Source: Pseudomonas argentinensis (GTDB taxonomy: Bacteria > Pseudomonadota > Gammaproteobacteria > Pseudomonadales > Pseudomonadaceae). From it: a stretch of 64,000 nt of DNA. The translations under genes were made by a program, and so were the position numbers. Location of the stretch: assembly GCF_001839655.2 (NCBI RefSeq), contig NZ_CP056087.1, positions 2,046,001 through 2,110,000 on the forward strand, read 5' to 3'. Positions 32,692 through 42,142 of this stretch are shown here, one piece after another (positions within the stretch are counted from its first letter, which is position 1; the number at the start of each line of letters is the position of its first letter). The notes under the pieces were generated by a model. It did not search any database, was not told the DNA's origin, and saw only the letters and a program-made list of their open reading frames with translations.

Positions 32692-34179
32692 ATGCCTTTC
32701 GATCTCCTGACCCTGTTGCCGGCTGTTCTGGCCGGCGCACTGCTGGCCGCCGTTCCGTTATGGCTGCGCATGGCCGCCGCCCTGCGCCAGGCCGAGGAGA
32801 TGCGCCTGCAGTCGGGCCTGGCCCAGGAACGCATGAATGCAGCGCAGCTGGCCCAGGCCGGCTTGAGTGCGCAACTGGACACCTGCCGCGACGAGCTCGC
32901 CGAGATCCTCGAGATCAAGGCCGACCAGCAGGCCGAGTTGGCGGCCCTGCGCCGCGAAACCCAGCTGTTGCAGAACGGCCTGCAACTGGCCCGCGAGCAG
33001 CTCGAGGGTGCCCAGGCGCTGCGCGAGCGCCAGGAAACCGAACTGCGCCGCCTGGATAGCGAGCGAGCGGGGTTGGCCGCCGAGCTGCATGAGCAGCAGG
33101 AAAACCATCAGCAGCGTCTCGAGGATCTGCAGGGCGCCCGCGATGCCCTGCGCGCGCAGTTCGCCGAGCTGGCCGGCAAGATCTTCGACGAGCGAGAGCA
33201 GCGCTTTTCGGAAACCAGCCAGCAGCGCCTCGGCCAGCTGCTCGACCCGCTCAAGGAGCGCATTCAGGCCTTCGAGAAGCGGGTCGAGGAGAGCTACCAG
33301 CAGGAGGCGCGCGAGCGCTTTTCTCTCGGCAAGGAGCTGGAGCGCCTGCAGGGGCTCAACCAGCGCCTGAGCGAGGAGGCGATGAACCTCACCCAGGCGC
33401 TCAAGGGCCAGAAGACCCAGGGCAACTGGGGCGAGCTGGTGCTCGAACGGGTGCTCGAGCATGCCGGGCTGCAGAAGGGCCGCGAGTACCACACCCAGGT
33501 CAGCCTGAAGAGCGCCGAGGGCGAGCGCTTCCAGCCGGACGTGCTGATCCAGCTGCCGGGCGACAAGCAGGTGGTGGTCGATGCCAAGGTCAGCCTCACC
33601 GCCTATCAGCAGTACGTGTCGAGCAACGAGGAAACGGCGCGGCAGCTGGCCCTCAAGCAACACGTGCTATCGTTGCGTAGCCACCTCAAGGGCCTGTCGC
33701 TCAAGGATTACCAGCACCTCGACGGGCTGCACAGCCTGGATTTCGTGCTGCTCTTCGTGCCCATCGAAGCGGCCTTCGCGGCGGCCTTGCAGGCCGACCC
33801 GGGGCTGTTCCAGGAGGCCTTCGACCAGCATATCGTGATCGTCAGCCCGACCACGCTGCTGGCCACCCTGCGGGTGATCGACAGCCTGTGGCGCCAGGAG
33901 CGGCAGAGCCAGAACGCCCGGGAAATCGCCGAGCGGGCAGGGGCGCTGTACGACAAGTTCGTGGCCTTTATCCAGGATCTGGACGAAGTCGGCCTGCGCC
34001 TGCAGCAGCTCGACAAAGCCTATGCCGGCGCGCGTAACAAACTGGTGGACGGACGCGGCAACCTGATCAGCCGCGCCGAAAACCTCAAGCTGCTCGGCGC
34101 CCGGGCCAGCAAGAGCCTGCCGCCGGAGCTGCTCGAGCGTGCCGCCGGGCTGCCGCTCGATGAGTTGGAGCCGGACTGA
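32692..34179 (+). CDS. rmuC: DNA recombination protein RmuC
   Basis: 495 residues: N-terminal TM anchor (LLPAVLAGALLAAVPLWLRM), a long coiled coil (about 30-200, rich in Glu, Gln, Arg and Leu) and a PD-(D/E)XK nuclease-like RmuC domain (about 210-440). Its landmarks are TQGNWGELVLERVLEHAGL, REYHTQVSLKSAEG, QPDVLIQLPGDKQVVVDAKVSL and FVPIEAAFAAAL. RmuC limits inversions at short inverted repeats, notable in a genome rich in such repeats. Confidence 0.95.
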   Translation: MPFDLLTLLPAVLAGALLAAVPLWLRMAAALRQAEEMRLQSGLAQERMNAAQLAQAGLSAQLDTCRDELAEILEIKADQQAELAALRRETQLLQNGLQLAREQLEGAQALRERQETELRRLDSERAGLAAELHEQQENHQQRLEDLQGARDALRAQFAELAGKIFDEREQRFSETSQQRLGQLLDPLKERIQAFEKRVEESYQQEARERFSLGKELERLQGLNQRLSEEAMNLTQALKGQKTQGNWGELVLERVLEHAGLQKGREYHTQVSLKSAEGERFQPDVLIQLPGDKQVVVDAKVSLTAYQQYVSSNEETARQLALKQHVLSLRSHLKGLSLKDYQHLDGLHSLDFVLLFVPIEAAFAAALQADPGLFQEAFDQHIVIVSPTTLLATLRVIDSLWRQERQSQNAREIAERAGALYDKFVAFIQDLDEVGLRLQQLDKAYAGARNKLVDGRGNLISRAENLKLLGARASKSLPPELLERAAGLPLDELEPD

Positions 34180-34201
34180 GCCCGGGGCGTTTGCCATTGG
34201 C

Positions 34202-34540
34202 TCAGTCGTCCCGCGTCAACACTTCCAACAGTTCGATTTCAAAGTTCAGGTTCGAGTTGGGCGTGATCGCGCCCATCGAACGCTCGGCATAGGCCAGGTG
34301 CGCCGGCACGAACAGCCGGCGCTTGCCACCGACCTGCATGCCCATCAGGCCCTGATCCCAACCCTTGATGACCCGCCCGGTGCCGATCACGCACTGGAAC
34401 GGCTTGCCCCGCGAATAGGACGAGTCGAACTCGGTGCCGTCTTCCAGCCACCCGCGGTACTGGGTAGTGATCAAGGCGCCCTTGACCACCGCCTTGCCAT
34501 CACCGGGGTGGATGTCTTCGATACGTAGTTCTTCGCTCAT
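34202..34540 (-). CDS. FKBP-type peptidyl-prolyl cis-trans isomerase
   Basis: 112 residues, a single FKBP domain without signal peptide, so cytoplasmic. Landmarks are ALITTQYRGWLEDGTEFDSS (FKBP start), GKPFQCVIGTGRVIKGWDQG, LMGMQVGGKRRLFVPAHLAY and LNFEIELLEV. The active-site Tyr, Asp, Phe and Trp positions appear present. It speeds up proline isomerisation in folding proteins. Convergent with rmuC. Confidence 0.93.
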   Translation of the reverse strand: MSEELRIEDIHPGDGKAVVKGALITTQYRGWLEDGTEFDSSYSRGKPFQCVIGTGRVIKGWDQGLMGMQVGGKRRLFVPAHLAYAERSMGAITPNSNLNFEIELLEVLTRDD

Positions 34541-34642
34541 TTTCGTGGTTCCAATCGTGCAGAGGGCCGCGTTTTCGCAGGAAATGCGGGGCTTTGCAAC
34601 AGCGGTTCAGCGAACCACTGAGGAAGCGGGCGGCGACGCCTA

Positions 34643-34682
34643 GTTCATGCCCGCGATTCGCGCGCATGGCGCGCTCCCACAG
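34643..34682. repeat. REP-like repeat, half element
   Basis: TTCATGCCCGCGATTCGCGC followed by GCATGGCGCGCTCCCACAG equals the closing half of the 40051-40106 palindrome. The opening half is degenerate. Confidence 0.65.
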
Positions 34683-34768
34683 AAGCGGGGCGTTATCGTT
34701 TTTGTATTTGATGGCTTCGGCGCATCGGTTGGGGGCAAAAGAGGAGATTTTCACGGGGGCCGATCACC

Positions 34769-34834
34769 GTGGGAGCGGGCCATGCCCGCGAAAGAATCAC
34801 GGGTATCAACTAGGCGTGCCCGTCCATTCCCACA
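34769..34834. repeat. REP-like repeat
   Basis: GTGGGAGCGGGCCATGCCCG matches the opening half of the 40051-40106 element. The element ends in CCGTCCATTCCCACA, the inverted end. Confidence 0.65.
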
Positions 34835-34854
34835 GCTGGTGCACCACTGGCTGC

Positions 34855-37800
34855 TTACTGCCGCGGCAAATGCCGGCTGATCAACGCCCGCAGCGCCGCG
34901 GGTTTCACCGGCTTGGGCAGAAAATCCAGGCCCGCGGCATGCACCTGGGCGATCAGTTCGGGGCGGCCGTCGGCGCTGATCACCACGCCGGGTACCGGCT
35001 CGCCCAGGCGGGTGCGCAGCCAGGCCATCAGCTCGGTGCCGGTATCGCCTTCGTCGAGGTGATAATCCACCAGCGCCAGGTGCGGGCGTACGTCCTCGTC
35101 GAGCAGTTGCTCGCATTCGGCCCTGGTGCGCGCCGACCACACCTGGCAGCCCCAGCGCGACAGCAGGCTGTGCATGCCGGTGAGGATGCTTTCCTCGTTG
35201 TCGATGCACAGTACCTGGGTGCCGGTGAGCAGTTGGCCGTTGCCCTCGGGGCGCACCCGCTGGGCTACCGGGGCCTGGCTGCGGGCGATCGGCACGGTGA
35301 CGCTGAACACGCTGCCCTTGCCCGGCCAGGAGCGCACTTCCAGGCTGTGGCCGAGCACCCGGCACAGCCCGTCGGCGATGGCCAGGCCGAGGCCCAGGCC
35401 TTTTTCGGCGCGGGTCTGGTGGCTGTCCAGGCGCTTGAATTCCTCGAAGATGGTCTGTCGCTTGTCTTCGGGAATGCCCGGGCCGCGATCCCAGACCTCC
35501 AGGCGCAGCTGCCCGCCCTGGCGGCGCACGCCGAGCAGTACGCGACCCTTGGCATAACGGAAGGCGTTGGTCAGGAAGTTCTGCAGTATGCGGCGCAGCA
35601 GCTTGCTGTCGCTGTCTACCCGCAGCCTGCTGCCCTGCATATGAAAGTCGACGCCATGCTCGGCGGCCAGCACCTTGAATTCGGCGCCCAGGGTGTCGAA
35701 CAGGCTGTTGAGTACGAAGGGGTTGCGATCCGGGGTGATGCGGCCGTTTTCCAGGCGCGAGATGTCCAGCAGATCGCTGATTAGGTCCTCGGCCGAGCGC
35801 AGCGAGCTGTCGAGGTGGCGCACCAGTTCCTGGGCTTCCTTGGGCAACGCCTCTTCCTGGTGGGAGAGGGCGGCGGAGAACAGCCGGGCGGCGTTGAGCG
35901 GCTGCATCAAATCATGGCTGACCGCCGCCAGAAAACGGGTTTTCGAGGCGTTGGCCGCTTCGGCCACCCCGGTGGCGGCGGTCAGCGCTTTGTTCAGTTG
36001 CGACAGCTCATGGGTGCGCTCGGCGACGCGCTGCTCGAGGCCCTCGTTGGCGGCCTTGAGGGCGCGTTCGGCTTCGCGGAATTCGGTGATGTCGGTGAAG
36101 CTCATGACGAAGCCGCCACCGGGCATGGGGTTGCCGATCAGCTCGATGACCCGGCCATTGGGAAACACCCGCTCGTAGCTGTGGGCGGTGCCCTGGCGCA
36201 TCCAGTACAGGCGCTTGGCGACGCTCTCCTCGACGTCGGCGCTGCCAAGCATGCCGCGCTCGGCGTTGAAGCGAATGATCTCGGCGATCGGCCGGCCGAC
36301 GCAGATCAGCCCCTCGGGATACTCGAAGATTTCCAGGTAACGCTGGTTCCAGGCCACCAGGCGCAGGGACTGGTCGACCACGCTGATGCCCTGGCTGATG
36401 TTCTCGATGGCGCCCTGCAGCAGGGCGCGGTTGAACTGCAGCACCTCGCTGGCTTCGTCGACGATGCGCACCACGTCCTCGACCTGCATGTCGCGGCCTT
36501 CGATGGCGGCCTTGACCACCGCGCGGGTCGACGAGGCGCCGAGCACGCCGGCGAGCAGGCGTTCGGTGTGGGCGATCCATTCGCTGTTGGCCGGTTGTGC
36601 CGAGTTGAAGGCTTTGCCCTGGCGCCGGGCGAAGTGGCTGAAGCTGTCCAGTGCGCGTTCTTCGCCGACGAAGCGGCCGGCGAGCAGCAACAGGTCGTTG
36701 ACCTGCACCGCCAGGGCGCCACGGCCGCCCTGTTTGCTGCCGAAGTCGTGGTTGACGAAGCGCCCGGCCTGCCAGTGTTCGGACACCCGGGTGCGCGAGA
36801 AGAACGATACCCAGGCGAACAGCGTCAGGTTGCCGGCCAGCGACAGCACCACACCGCGGGTCAGGGCGTCGACTTCGAAGCCGATCGGTGCGTAGAGCAG
36901 GGTGCGCAGGCCGGGAAAGATATCCAGCGGCCAGCCAAGGCCACGGGCCAGCACCGGCAGCACCAGGGTGTAGATCCACAAGGCTGCGCCGGTGATCAGC
37001 CCGGCGAATACGCCGCGGCGGTTGGCCTGTTTCCATACCAGGGCGCCAAACATGGCCGGCGCCAACTGGCCGATGGCGGCGAAGGAGATTTGCCCGATGG
37101 TCGCGAGACTCGCGTTGGTGCCGAGCAGCCGATAGCACACGTAGGCGAGCAGCAGGATCAGCACGATGCTCACCCGCCGCGCCGTGAGCATCCAGTGGCG
37201 GAACGCCTCGAACGGTCGCTCGGTGCTTTTGCGGTGCAGCAGCCAGGGCAGCAGCATGTCGTTGGAAATCATCGTCGACAGCGCCACCGAGGCGACGATC
37301 ACCATGCCGGTGGCCGCGGAGGCGCCGCCGATAAAGGCCAGCAGGGCCAGGGCCGGGTGGGCTTCGGCGAGCGGCAGGCTGATCACGAAGGAGTCCGGGC
37401 TCACCCCGCCGGGCAGCAGCATCTGCCCGGCCAGGGCGATGGGGATCACGAACAGCGCGGCCAGCAGCAGGTACAGCGGGAACACCCAGCGCGCCAGGCG
37501 CAGGTCACGGGGGTCGGTGTTCTCCACCACGGTGACGTGGAACTGCCGCGGCAGGCAGACGATGGCGATCATTGCCATGCCGGTCTGCACCAGCATCGCT
37601 GGCCAGTTCACCGCCTCGGCCCAGTACGCCTCCAGTTCGGCGCTGCGTTGCGCCTGGCTGAACAGGTCGCCGAAGCCGTTGTACAGCCCGTAGGTGACGA
37701 AGGCGCCGACGGCGATGAAAGCCAGCAGCTTGACCAGGGATTCGAAGGCGATGGCCAGCACCATGCCGCGGTGGTGCTCGGTAACGTCCAGGTTGCGGGT

Positions 37801-38331
37801 GCCGAACAGGATGGTGAACAACGCCAGGATCACCGAGACGATCAGTGCGGTGTCCTGGGCGCGGGTGCCGGCGGGGTCGGTTTCCGAGCCGATCAGCAGA
37901 TTCACGCCCAGCACGATGCCCTTGAGCTGCAGGGCGATGTAGGGCAGCACGCCGACCAGGCAGATCAGCGCGACGACGATGGCCAGGGACTGCGATTTGC
38001 CATAGCGCGCGGCGATGAAATCGGCGATCGAGGTGATGTTTTCCTGCTTGCTGATCAGCACCATCTTCTCGATCACCCAGGGGGCGAACAGCAACAGCAG
38101 CATCGGCCCCAGGTAGATGGGCAGGAACGACCACAGCTGTTCGGCGGCCTGGCCGACGGCGCCGAAGAAGGTCCAGCTGGTGCAGTACACCGCCAGCGAC
38201 AGCGAGTAGACCCAGGCGCGAACCCTGGGCGGCAGCGGTTTGCGGCGGCGGTCACCGTAGAAGGCAATGGCGAACAGCACGGCCATGTAGAGCAGGGCGA
38301 CTGCAGCGATAAGCCAACTGGACAGCGACAT
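34855..38331 (-). CDS. Hybrid sensor histidine kinase/response regulator with sodium:solute symporter domain
   Basis: 1,158 residues. The first 500 or so form 12-13 TM helices of the sodium:solute symporter fold (LAVYCTSWTFFGAVGQAAEQ, QENITSIADFIAARYGKSQS). A PAS domain follows (about 640-760: LRLVAWNQRYLEIFEYPEGL), a coiled coil, HisKA with the phospho-acceptor in FLAAVSHDLMQPLNAARLFS (His near 804), an HATPase domain (WDRGPGIPEDKRQTIFEEFK), and a receiver domain at the C-terminus with phospho-Asp in LALVDYHLDEGDTG. The layout resembles CbrA/PutP-type kinases and what I recall of P. aeruginosa PA3271. It may sense a transported solute. No cognate regulator is adjacent. Confidence 0.93.
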   Translation of the reverse strand: MSLSSWLIAAVALLYMAVLFAIAFYGDRRRKPLPPRVRAWVYSLSLAVYCTSWTFFGAVGQAAEQLWSFLPIYLGPMLLLLFAPWVIEKMVLISKQENITSIADFIAARYGKSQSLAIVVALICLVGVLPYIALQLKGIVLGVNLLIGSETDPAGTRAQDTALIVSVILALFTILFGTRNLDVTEHHRGMVLAIAFESLVKLLAFIAVGAFVTYGLYNGFGDLFSQAQRSAELEAYWAEAVNWPAMLVQTGMAMIAIVCLPRQFHVTVVENTDPRDLRLARWVFPLYLLLAALFVIPIALAGQMLLPGGVSPDSFVISLPLAEAHPALALLAFIGGASAATGMVIVASVALSTMISNDMLLPWLLHRKSTERPFEAFRHWMLTARRVSIVLILLLAYVCYRLLGTNASLATIGQISFAAIGQLAPAMFGALVWKQANRRGVFAGLITGAALWIYTLVLPVLARGLGWPLDIFPGLRTLLYAPIGFEVDALTRGVVLSLAGNLTLFAWVSFFSRTRVSEHWQAGRFVNHDFGSKQGGRGALAVQVNDLLLLAGRFVGEERALDSFSHFARRQGKAFNSAQPANSEWIAHTERLLAGVLGASSTRAVVKAAIEGRDMQVEDVVRIVDEASEVLQFNRALLQGAIENISQGISVVDQSLRLVAWNQRYLEIFEYPEGLICVGRPIAEIIRFNAERGMLGSADVEESVAKRLYWMRQGTAHSYERVFPNGRVIELIGNPMPGGGFVMSFTDITEFREAERALKAANEGLEQRVAERTHELSQLNKALTAATGVAEAANASKTRFLAAVSHDLMQPLNAARLFSAALSHQEEALPKEAQELVRHLDSSLRSAEDLISDLLDISRLENGRITPDRNPFVLNSLFDTLGAEFKVLAAEHGVDFHMQGSRLRVDSDSKLLRRILQNFLTNAFRYAKGRVLLGVRRQGGQLRLEVWDRGPGIPEDKRQTIFEEFKRLDSHQTRAEKGLGLGLAIADGLCRVLGHSLEVRSWPGKGSVFSVTVPIARSQAPVAQRVRPEGNGQLLTGTQVLCIDNEESILTGMHSLLSRWGCQVWSARTRAECEQLLDEDVRPHLALVDYHLDEGDTGTELMAWLRTRLGEPVPGVVISADGRPELIAQVHAAGLDFLPKPVKPAALRALISRHLPRQ

Positions 38332-38569
38332 GCAGACTCCACGAAAACATGAGGGTGGTGAGGCGAGCGCATCCTGGCCTGCCTGCGCTGGCGGTTTGCG
38401 CTCACCTGCCTAGTGTCGCAGCAAAGCGGCGTAGCGTCAGGCGCTACCAAGGTCGCAGGGGCATGGGGGCGGGTTTGCGGCACCCTGTGCTCACTTGTTT
38501 TTAGGCAGACAGGCCGGTTGTTCGGTGAGAAACTGCCCCGCCTGGCAGCGTCGCACGTGGAGAAAAACG

Positions 38570-39139
38570 ATGTTCAAGCCGCAATTGATCACCCTGCAGC
38601 GCGGTGCCCTGCGCATCGAACCGTTGCTCGATGGCGATATTCCGGCGCTGGTCAGCCTGGCTGAAGCCAACCGCGAGGAACTGCTCTACATGAGCGGCAC
38701 CCAGCGCCTGGATTGGTATCGCCTGGCTTTGCAAGAGCAGCGTGAGGAGCGCGCCTTGCCCTTGGTGATTCGCCTCGCCGATCAGGTGGTCGGCACCACG
38801 CGGTTCGCCGACTTCATGCCGACCCTGCCGGCCGTGGAAATCGGCTGGACCTGGCTGGACGCCGCCCAGCACGGCACGGGCCTCAATAACATGGTCAAGT
38901 ACCTGATGCTGCGCCACGCCTTCGAAAGCTGGCAGATGGTGCGCGTGCAGCTGAAAACCGCGGCCAGCAACCTGCGCGCCCAGCGCGCCATCGAAAAGCT
39001 CGGCGCCATCCGCGAGGGGCTGCTGCGCAACCATCGGCGCCTGGCCGACGGGCGCCTTGACGACACCGTGCTGTACAGCATCACCGACCAGGAGTGGCCG
39101 CTGGTCAAGGCCGGACTGGAGGCACGCTTCGGCGTGTGA
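38570..39139 (+). CDS. GNAT family N-acetyltransferase (RimJ/RimL type)
   Basis: 189 residues. RGALRIEPLLDGDIPALVSLAE opens the fold. VEIGWTWLDAAQHGTGLNNMVKYLMLRHAF carries the acetyl-CoA loop, and VQLKTAASNLRAQRAIEKLGAIREGLLRNH is the RimJ/RimL-type end (given here in parts of the chain). GGAG lies before the ATG at 38570. Substrate unknown. The AraC-type regulator starts 3 bases after its stop, so the two are probably cotranscribed. Confidence 0.9.
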   Translation: MFKPQLITLQRGALRIEPLLDGDIPALVSLAEANREELLYMSGTQRLDWYRLALQEQREERALPLVIRLADQVVGTTRFADFMPTLPAVEIGWTWLDAAQHGTGLNNMVKYLMLRHAFESWQMVRVQLKTAASNLRAQRAIEKLGAIREGLLRNHRRLADGRLDDTVLYSITDQEWPLVKAGLEARFGV

Positions 39140-39142
39140 GCC

Positions 39143-39988
39143 ATGCCTACCGGCGAGCGCATCCGCTTTTGGGAAAGCCCCGCACTGGCCGGTGTCGAAC
39201 TGCTGCAGGCGCGCTATATCAAGCAGCGCTTCACCCCCCACGTGCACGAAGGCTTCGTGTTCACCGTGATCGAGGGCGGCGCCCAGCGCTTTCGCCATCG
39301 TGGCGCCGACCACCTGGCGCCGATTGGCAGCATGGTGTTGATCAACCCCGATGAAGTGCACACCGGCTCGGCCGCCCACGAGCAGGGCTGGTTCTATCGA
39401 GCGTTCTACCCGGCCCCGGCACAGGTCAGCGGTGTGCTCGACGAGCTCGGGCTGGCGCAACGCGGCTTGCCGTCGTTCGCCGCCAGCGTGCTGCAGGATG
39501 TGCAGTTGCACCAGGCGTTCGGCCAGCTGCATCGCTTGCTCGACAGCGACGCCAGCGTGCTGCAACAGCAGACCGCCTGGCGCGAGACGCTGCTGCTGCT
39601 GCTGTTCCAGCGCCATGCCGGCGTCAGGCAGGCGCCAACGCCTGGCCAGGAGCCACGGGCGGTAAGCCTGGCCAAGGAGCTCTTGGCCGCGCGCCTGGGC
39701 GAGCCACCGACACTGGAAGCATTGGCGGCTGCGGTGAACCTCTCGCCGTTTCACTTCGCCCGGGTATTTCGCCGCGCCACCGGCCTGCCGCCCCATGCCT
39801 GGCTGCAGCAACGCCGCCTGGAGCGGGCACGGGCGCTGTTGCGTAATGGCTGCGCGCCGCTGAGCGTGGCGCTGCAGCTGGGCTTTGCCGACCAGAGCCA
39901 CCTGACGCGGCAGTTCAAGCAGGTGTATGGCGTGGGCCCCGGCGAGTACCGCAAGGCCTGCCATCGCAGCCCCGTAGCCTGTGGTTGA
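39143..39988 (+). CDS. AraC family transcriptional regulator
   Basis: 281 residues: N-terminal cupin (FTPHVHEGFVFTVIEGGAQR, INPDEVHTG) and a C-terminal AraC domain (EPPTLEALAAAVNLSPFHFA, RVFRRATGLPPHAWLQQRRL, VALQLGFADQSHLTRQFKQV). It is followed, after a palindromic repeat, by the azlC-azlD pair. Regulators of this type often control such exporters, but the 324-bp gap means this is only inferred. Confidence 0.9.
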   Translation: MPTGERIRFWESPALAGVELLQARYIKQRFTPHVHEGFVFTVIEGGAQRFRHRGADHLAPIGSMVLINPDEVHTGSAAHEQGWFYRAFYPAPAQVSGVLDELGLAQRGLPSFAASVLQDVQLHQAFGQLHRLLDSDASVLQQQTAWRETLLLLLFQRHAGVRQAPTPGQEPRAVSLAKELLAARLGEPPTLEALAAAVNLSPFHFARVFRRATGLPPHAWLQQRRLERARALLRNGCAPLSVALQLGFADQSHLTRQFKQVYGVGPGEYRKACHRSPVACG

Positions 39989-40312
39989 GCGCAGCGATAC
40001 CCAGGGCCGAATAACGGTCGCTGGCTCGGCAACAATCGACCTGCGTATTACCTGTGGGAGCGGGCCATGCCCGCGATTTTTCGCGCGCATGGCGCGCTCC
40101 CACAGGTACTACGCTGACGCTGTTTTTGCCTATCGACACTGATTGGGAGAGAGCAGGTTGCTGGTTGCCCCATCCTGGGTATCGCTGCGCTCAACCCAGG
40201 CTACCTGGTGTGCGAACTGCGCAAGATCGTTCAAGACAGCCGGTGCAGGCTGGGCTAGCCTGATGCGCTCCTGATCGCCCACAAGCGGTCTTTCCAGCCA
40301 AGCGACCAGCCG
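39989..40312. other. Intergenic region before azlC
   Basis: 324 bp containing one complete REP-like palindrome (40051-40106). A second piece of low complexity at 40140-40310 shows no gene. A promoter for azlC is expected here. Confidence 0.55.
40051..40106. repeat. REP-like palindrome, best-preserved copy
   Basis: CCTGTGGGAGCGGGCCATGC opens and GCATGGCGCGCTCCCACAGG closes a 56-bp near-perfect palindrome with two inner inverted parts (GGGCCATGCCC and GCGCGCATGGCGCGC). It serves as reference for the family. Confidence 0.8.
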
Positions 40313-41023
40313 ATGTCCCGATACCAAGAATTCTTCCAGGGCCTGCGCGACATGCTGCCGATGCTGCTGGGCGCCATGCCGTTCGGCATCATCTACGGCA
40401 GCCTGGCCGGCGCCGCCGGGCTCGACGCCTGGCAGACCATCGGCATGTCGGTGCTGGTGTTCGCCGGCTCCGCCCAGTTCATCGCCGTTAGCCTGCTGAC
40501 CGGTGGCGCCACCCTGGCGGTACTGTGGCTGACCACCCTGGTGGTCAACCTGCGCCATGCGCTGTACAGCGCCACCCTGCAGCCGTTCGTGCGCCATCTG
40601 CCCAAGCGCTGGCGCATGCCGCTGGCCTTCTGGCTGACCGACGAGGCCTTTGCCGTGGTGCAGCAGCGTTACGCGCGAAACGACGACTCGCCAGACAAGC
40701 ACTGGTACTTCCTTGGCGCCGGCCTGGCCATGTACGGCAACTGGATCACTTGCACGCTGATCGGCCTGCTGTTCGGCCAGGCGGTGCCGAACCTTGCTGC
40801 CTGGGGCCTGGATTTCGCGATGATCGCTACCTTCGTCGGCATCGTCGTACCCATGTTGCGCAACCGTCCGCAGGTCGCGGCGGCGCTGGTAGCGGCAGTC
40901 ACGGCGCTGATCTTTCATGACCTGCCGTACAAACTCGGGCTGATGGCCGCTGCCTTTGCCGGCATCGTCGTTGGCGTGGCGCTGGAGCGTTATCAACGGC
41001 CGCTGCAGGAGGAGCTCTGCTGA
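40313..41023 (+). CDS. azlC: AzlC family branched-chain amino-acid exporter, large subunit
   Basis: 236 residues, about eight hydrophobic segments. Signature parts are LPMLLGAMPFGIIYGSLAGAAG, VFAGSAQFIAVSLL, LTTLVVNLRHALYSATLQP and FWLTDEAFAV. AzlC pairs with AzlD to export branched-chain amino acids or their analogues. The stop TGA shares its last base with the azlD start (TGATG), so the two are translated together. Confidence 0.93.
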   Translation: MSRYQEFFQGLRDMLPMLLGAMPFGIIYGSLAGAAGLDAWQTIGMSVLVFAGSAQFIAVSLLTGGATLAVLWLTTLVVNLRHALYSATLQPFVRHLPKRWRMPLAFWLTDEAFAVVQQRYARNDDSPDKHWYFLGAGLAMYGNWITCTLIGLLFGQAVPNLAAWGLDFAMIATFVGIVVPMLRNRPQVAAALVAAVTALIFHDLPYKLGLMAAAFAGIVVGVALERYQRPLQEELC

Positions 41024-41352
41024 TGGAAAACTGGATCCTGATCTTCGGCATGCTGGCGATCACCTTCGCCTCCCGCTACAGCCTGTTCGCCTTTCCCGAC
41101 CTGCGCTTTCCCGGGGCGGTGCGCCAGGCGCTGCATTACGTGCCGACCGCGGTGCTCACCGCCATCGTGGTACCCGCCATGCTGCTGCCGGACGGGCGCA
41201 ACTGGGCGCTGAGCTGGGACAACGCCTACCTGCTGGCGGGCCTGGCGACCATCGTGATTGCCGTGGTGACCCGCCATCTGTTGGCGACCATCGGCGGTGG
41301 GCTGCTGATTTTCTTCAGTCTGCGCTGGGCGCTGGGCCAGTTGCCTATCTGA
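41023..41352 (+). CDS. azlD: AzlD family branched-chain amino-acid exporter, small subunit
   Basis: 109 residues with three or four TM helices (LIFGMLAITFASRYSLFAFP, ALHYVPTAVLTAIVVPAMLL, AYLLAGLATIVIAVVTRHLL, IGGGLLIFFSLRWALGQ). Small partner of AzlC, coupled to it by a one-base overlap. Confidence 0.92.
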   Translation: MENWILIFGMLAITFASRYSLFAFPDLRFPGAVRQALHYVPTAVLTAIVVPAMLLPDGRNWALSWDNAYLLAGLATIVIAVVTRHLLATIGGGLLIFFSLRWALGQLPI

Positions 41353-41486
41353 TGTGAAACCGGATTGTTCCAGTTATCGCAATAAAGTAGTGCCAACAAC
41401 ACCTATTCCTCAAAACGCCACTTGGTCGCAAGCTGGTTGCACGGATCGGGACTTCTCCCGGCCCACCGTCAACCAGGAGCCGACCC

Positions 41487-42104
41487 ATGAAAATCCATCA
41501 CGTCCCCCTGTCCGGCCATGCCCATCGCGCCGTTCTGTTTGCCTCACTGCTGGGCCTCGAGCCCGAACTGGTCGAGATCGACCTGGCCGGCGGTGCCAAC
41601 AAACAGCCCGAGTTCCTTGCGCTCAACCCCTTCGGCCAGGTGCCGGTGCTGGAAGACGACGGCGTGGTGGTCGCCGACTCCAACGCCATCCTCGTTTACC
41701 TGGCCAAGAAGACCGGGCGCACCGACTGGCTGCCGGAAGATCCCGCTGGTGCGGCGGCGGTGCAGCGTTGGCTGTCCGTGGCCGCCGGCGAACTGGCTTA
41801 CGGGCCTTGCGCGGCGCGCCTGATCACGGTATTCGGCGCCGATTTCAACGCCGAGGAAGTGATCGCCCGCGCCCATGTGCTGCTCGCCCGCCTGGAGCGT
41901 CACCTGAGCGATCGCCAGTGGCTGGCCGCCGATCATCCGACCATCGCCGACGTGGCGTTGTACAGCTACCTGGCCCGGGCGCCGGAAGGCAACGTCGACC
42001 TGTCGGCCTACGGGCAGGTCCGCGCCTTTCTGGCGCGCATCGAAGCGTTGCCGGGCTTCGTCGCGATTCCCGAGACAGCTGCCGGGCTGACCGCCAACGC
42101 CTGA
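41487..42104 (+). CDS. Glutathione S-transferase
   Basis: 205 residues. N-terminal thioredoxin-like domain with a Ser/Gly active site ([20 protein letters not shown]) and the conserved [27 protein letters not shown] (in parts). Helical C-terminal domain with [20 protein letters not shown]. It likely conjugates or reduces small electrophiles. The gap of 38 bases to the next gene and the same direction suggest an operon with the flavoprotein-ferredoxin fusion. Confidence 0.92.
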   Translation: MKIHHVPLSGHAHRAVLFASLLGLEPELVEIDLAGGANKQPEFLALNPFGQVPVLEDDGVVVADSNAILVYLAKKTGRTDWLPEDPAGAAAVQRWLSVAAGELAYGPCAARLITVFGADFNAEEVIARAHVLLARLERHLSDRQWLAADHPTIADVALYSYLARAPEGNVDLSAYGQVRAFLARIEALPGFVAIPETAAGLTANA

Positions 42105-42142
42105 GCATCCATGCCGCCGCCGCCGCTACCGGGAGAACAGCC

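Larger units (their letters stand above)
34541..34854. other. Intergenic region with two REP-like repeats
   Basis: 314 bp between the FKBP start and the sensor-kinase stop. Two members of the TGTGGGAGCG palindrome family lie here (34643-34682 and 34769-34834). No gene is seen. Confidence 0.6.

Noticed and set aside
35815..38352. 845-codon open frame on the plus strand
   Set aside because: Antisense shadow of the hybrid sensor kinase.
41354..42142. Upstream extension of the PNPOx fusion through the GST gene
   Set aside because: The open frame continues, but reads Arg/Pro-rich sequence out of frame with a well-formed GST; the ATG at 42143 has a good ribosome-binding site.
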